Shown one piece after another: positions 62,560-64,000 of a stretch of 64,000 bases of DNA. This DNA is from Bradyrhizobium sp. SZCCT0148 (GTDB taxonomy: Bacteria; Pseudomonadota; Alphaproteobacteria; Rhizobiales; Xanthobacteraceae): the NCBI RefSeq assembly GCF_018129985.1, contig NZ_JAFCKT010000009.1, positions 62,001 through 126,000 on the forward strand, read 5' to 3'. The notes under the pieces are model-generated. The model had not been told where the DNA came from. It searched no databases and saw only the letters and a list, made by a program, of their open reading frames with translations. The number at the start of each line of letters is the position of its first letter. The first letter of the stretch is position 1. A program made the position numbers and the translations under genes.

Positions 62560-64000
62560 TCATTTGAAGGCCACCTTCATACCCGCAACGAATGTGCGCG
62601 GCGAGCCGGCATAGATCGACCCCGTCGTGTTTGCCAGCACGCTCGCAGAATTCTGAAGGCCCGCCCCCGTCACCGTATTGGCGATGTTGTTGGCCGAGGC
62701 GACGTAGGTACGGTCGAACACGTTCCTGACTTCGAGAAACAGGTTCAGGGATCTGAACGTGTCGGACGGCAGATCGGTCTTGTAGTGGACGTTCAGGTTA
62801 ACCAGCTCGTAGCCCGGCGCTTTCAACAGATTTGCATTGTCCATGTAGAAGGAATCCTTCCACTGGACCTCGACGAAACCTCCGAGGCCGGTCAGTGGCC
62901 CGGCGAATTCGTCGTAACCAAGTCGGGCCGTCAGTTCGTTCGATGAGACGCCGGGAATCTTGTTACCGGCACGGTTGAAGCTGAAAACGGCACCGTTGGT
63001 GATGCTCTCCACATACTCGGTGTAGACTTCGTCCAGATAGGTGTACGCCGCTACAAACCGCCAGCCCGGATAGAACTTCCAGTCGGCGGCAAGCTCGAGG
63101 CCGCGGTGTTCCGAGCGCGGCGCATTGAACGTATAGGAGACGCCGGCAATCGGGGTCGCCTGACTGACGATCTCGTTGCGGAAGAATTCGTAGAAGGCGG
63201 TCGCGCTCAGCTTGAGCGTGGTGTCGGGAGTCCAGTCGAAACCGAGGTCGTAGCCCAGATTCTTCTGGACCTGGAGCTGGGTGTTATTGCCCGACAAGCC
63301 GGTCGGAAGGACAAAGAGGTTCGAAACCTGCGGGGTGCCATATCCCGTGGCGACTCGTCCGCGGAAAAGCCAATCGTTGCTGGGATTGTAGAGCAGCGCC
63401 AGTTCCGGCGCCGCATTTTGAAACTGCCGGTCGGCCGTCGTCAGTGTCGTTGTCGTGATGCCGCTGGGGCCGGCATAGGCATACGCCGTGTTGACGCCTT
63501 TCAGCAGGGTCGTCTCCCAGCCGATACCGGCAACCGCCGTTAATGCCGATGTAAGCTTGATCTCCTCCCTCACGCGCACACCATAATTGGTCGTGTCGCT
63601 ATAGAGGTTGCTCGACAGCCTGCCGAGCGTCGCGTTGCCTCCGGGCATCACGTTTCGCGTGTCGCTCGACGCCGTCAGGGTGTTGTAGAAGGCGCCGAAG
63701 AACGCGGTGGACTCCAGACCTAATATCTCTCCGCGCTTGGTGAGATCGCTCGTGTAATTATACGATGGAAAATCGCCGATCGCGCTGGTCTGACCGGTGG
63801 GCTGACTGATGTTCCGGTCGTCGAACACGAACTGGTTGCGCCAGGTCATGGTGTTGTCGAAGTCGTGTTCCCACCGGCCGCCGACGATGGTTCGGCGATC
63901 GTTTCGCCCGAGTCCGGCTTGTGTGGCCGTCTCGGTGTCCCTGCCGCCGTTGAAGCCGTTGTTGAAAAGAGACACGGTGGAACATCCGGCCGTCCCCGAG
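62560..64000 (-). CDS. TonB-dependent outer membrane receptor, 5' part beyond window
   Basis: The frame stays open from the stop at 62560 to the right edge. At least 480 codons of the barrel are present, so the plug and TonB box lie outside the window. Barrel strands with aromatic girdles (FYEFFRNEIVSQ, YPGWRFVAAYTYLDEVYTEY, ARLGYDEFAGPLTGLGGFVE, VQWKDSF) and the terminal SPRTFVAGMKVAFK identify the family. The first upstream GTG is at 63975, but continuity indicates that the true start is further right. By position at the head of the copper cluster it corresponds to PcuB-type receptors that import copper, inferred rather than shown. Confidence 0.88.
   Translation of the reverse strand, partial: SGTAGCSTVSLFNNGFNGGRDTETATQAGLGRNDRRTIVGGRWEHDFDNTMTWRNQFVFDDRNISQPTGQTSAIGDFPSYNYTSDLTKRGEILGLESTAFFGAFYNTLTASSDTRNVMPGGNATLGRLSSNLYSDTTNYGVRVREEIKLTSALTAVAGIGWETTLLKGVNTAYAYAGPSGITTTTLTTADRQFQNAAPELALLYNPSNDWLFRGRVATGYGTPQVSNLFVLPTGLSGNNTQLQVQKNLGYDLGFDWTPDTTLKLSATAFYEFFRNEIVSQATPIAGVSYTFNAPRSEHRGLELAADWKFYPGWRFVAAYTYLDEVYTEYVESITNGAVFSFNRAGNKIPGVSSNELTARLGYDEFAGPLTGLGGFVEVQWKDSFYMDNANLLKAPGYELVNLNVHYKTDLPSDTFRSLNLFLEVRNVFDRTYVASANNIANTVTGAGLQNSASVLANTTGSIYAGSPRTFVAGMKVAFK

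Overview
The window is high-GC DNA that reads as a chromosome segment of an alphaproteobacterium, most likely Bradyrhizobium. The reasons are the lpx/bam/rpsB gene order, the alphaproteobacterial forms of RpsB, ProS and LpxI, a Pcu-type copper cluster, DUF3551 proteins, Omp25/31-like barrels and several palindromic intergenic repeats of a kind common in that genus.

Layout. Positions 1-3600 are visibly AT-richer and hold only accessory genes: a partial hypothetical gene entering from the left edge, a second hypothetical gene, a 42-residue basic protein, a protein with an R-x4-H motif, and a two-helix membrane protein. This block ends inside comEC, which loses its second half at the junction (about 3601), so it looks like one arm of an integrated island. 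Positions 4930-10409 hold DUF2171 and SnoaL-like genes, glnS, gltX and gltA. Positions 10574-16781 form a catabolic operon: a ROK regulator with a palindromic operator, a complete sugar-type ABC importer (binding protein, two permeases, ATPase) and an SDR dehydrogenase.

Positions 16866-32242, all on the minus strand except one inserted gene, form the translation and envelope cluster rpsB-tsf-pyrH-frr-uppS-cdsA-dxr-rseP-bamA-lpxD-fabZ-lpxA-lpxI-lpxB. A KTSC-domain gene sits on the opposite strand between fabZ and lpxA. Next come a caspase-fold protein that has lost both catalytic residues and carries a long proline-rich tail, a Tat-exported beta-carbonic anhydrase, and dnaE. Upstream of dnaE is a 32-residue membrane peptide whose promoter carries a LexA box between the -35 and -10 elements.

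Positions 40263-54502 are a mixed region: outer-membrane barrels, two DUF3551 proteins, an MFS exporter, a MocR regulator divergent from a carboxymuconolactone-decarboxylase/HD pair, a methionine aminopeptidase, a GAF/PAS histidine kinase with a lone receiver, a ClpP-fold periplasmic protein, and an XRE/MmyB regulator divergent from a zinc-free MDR oxidoreductase. Positions 54599-58007 carry lolD, lolC/E and proS. Positions 58146-64000 hold a copper-acquisition operon on the minus strand: TonB receptor (cut by the edge), Cys/His-bearing beta-propeller, thioredoxin, PCuAC chaperone, YcnI-like protein and CopCD.

The most promising new items are the SOS-controlled micro-membrane protein (39992-40151), the pseudo-caspase (32462-35011), the propeller protein of the copper operon (61322-62533) and the comEC-interrupting island. 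All calls come from reading the sequence; no database search was possible.
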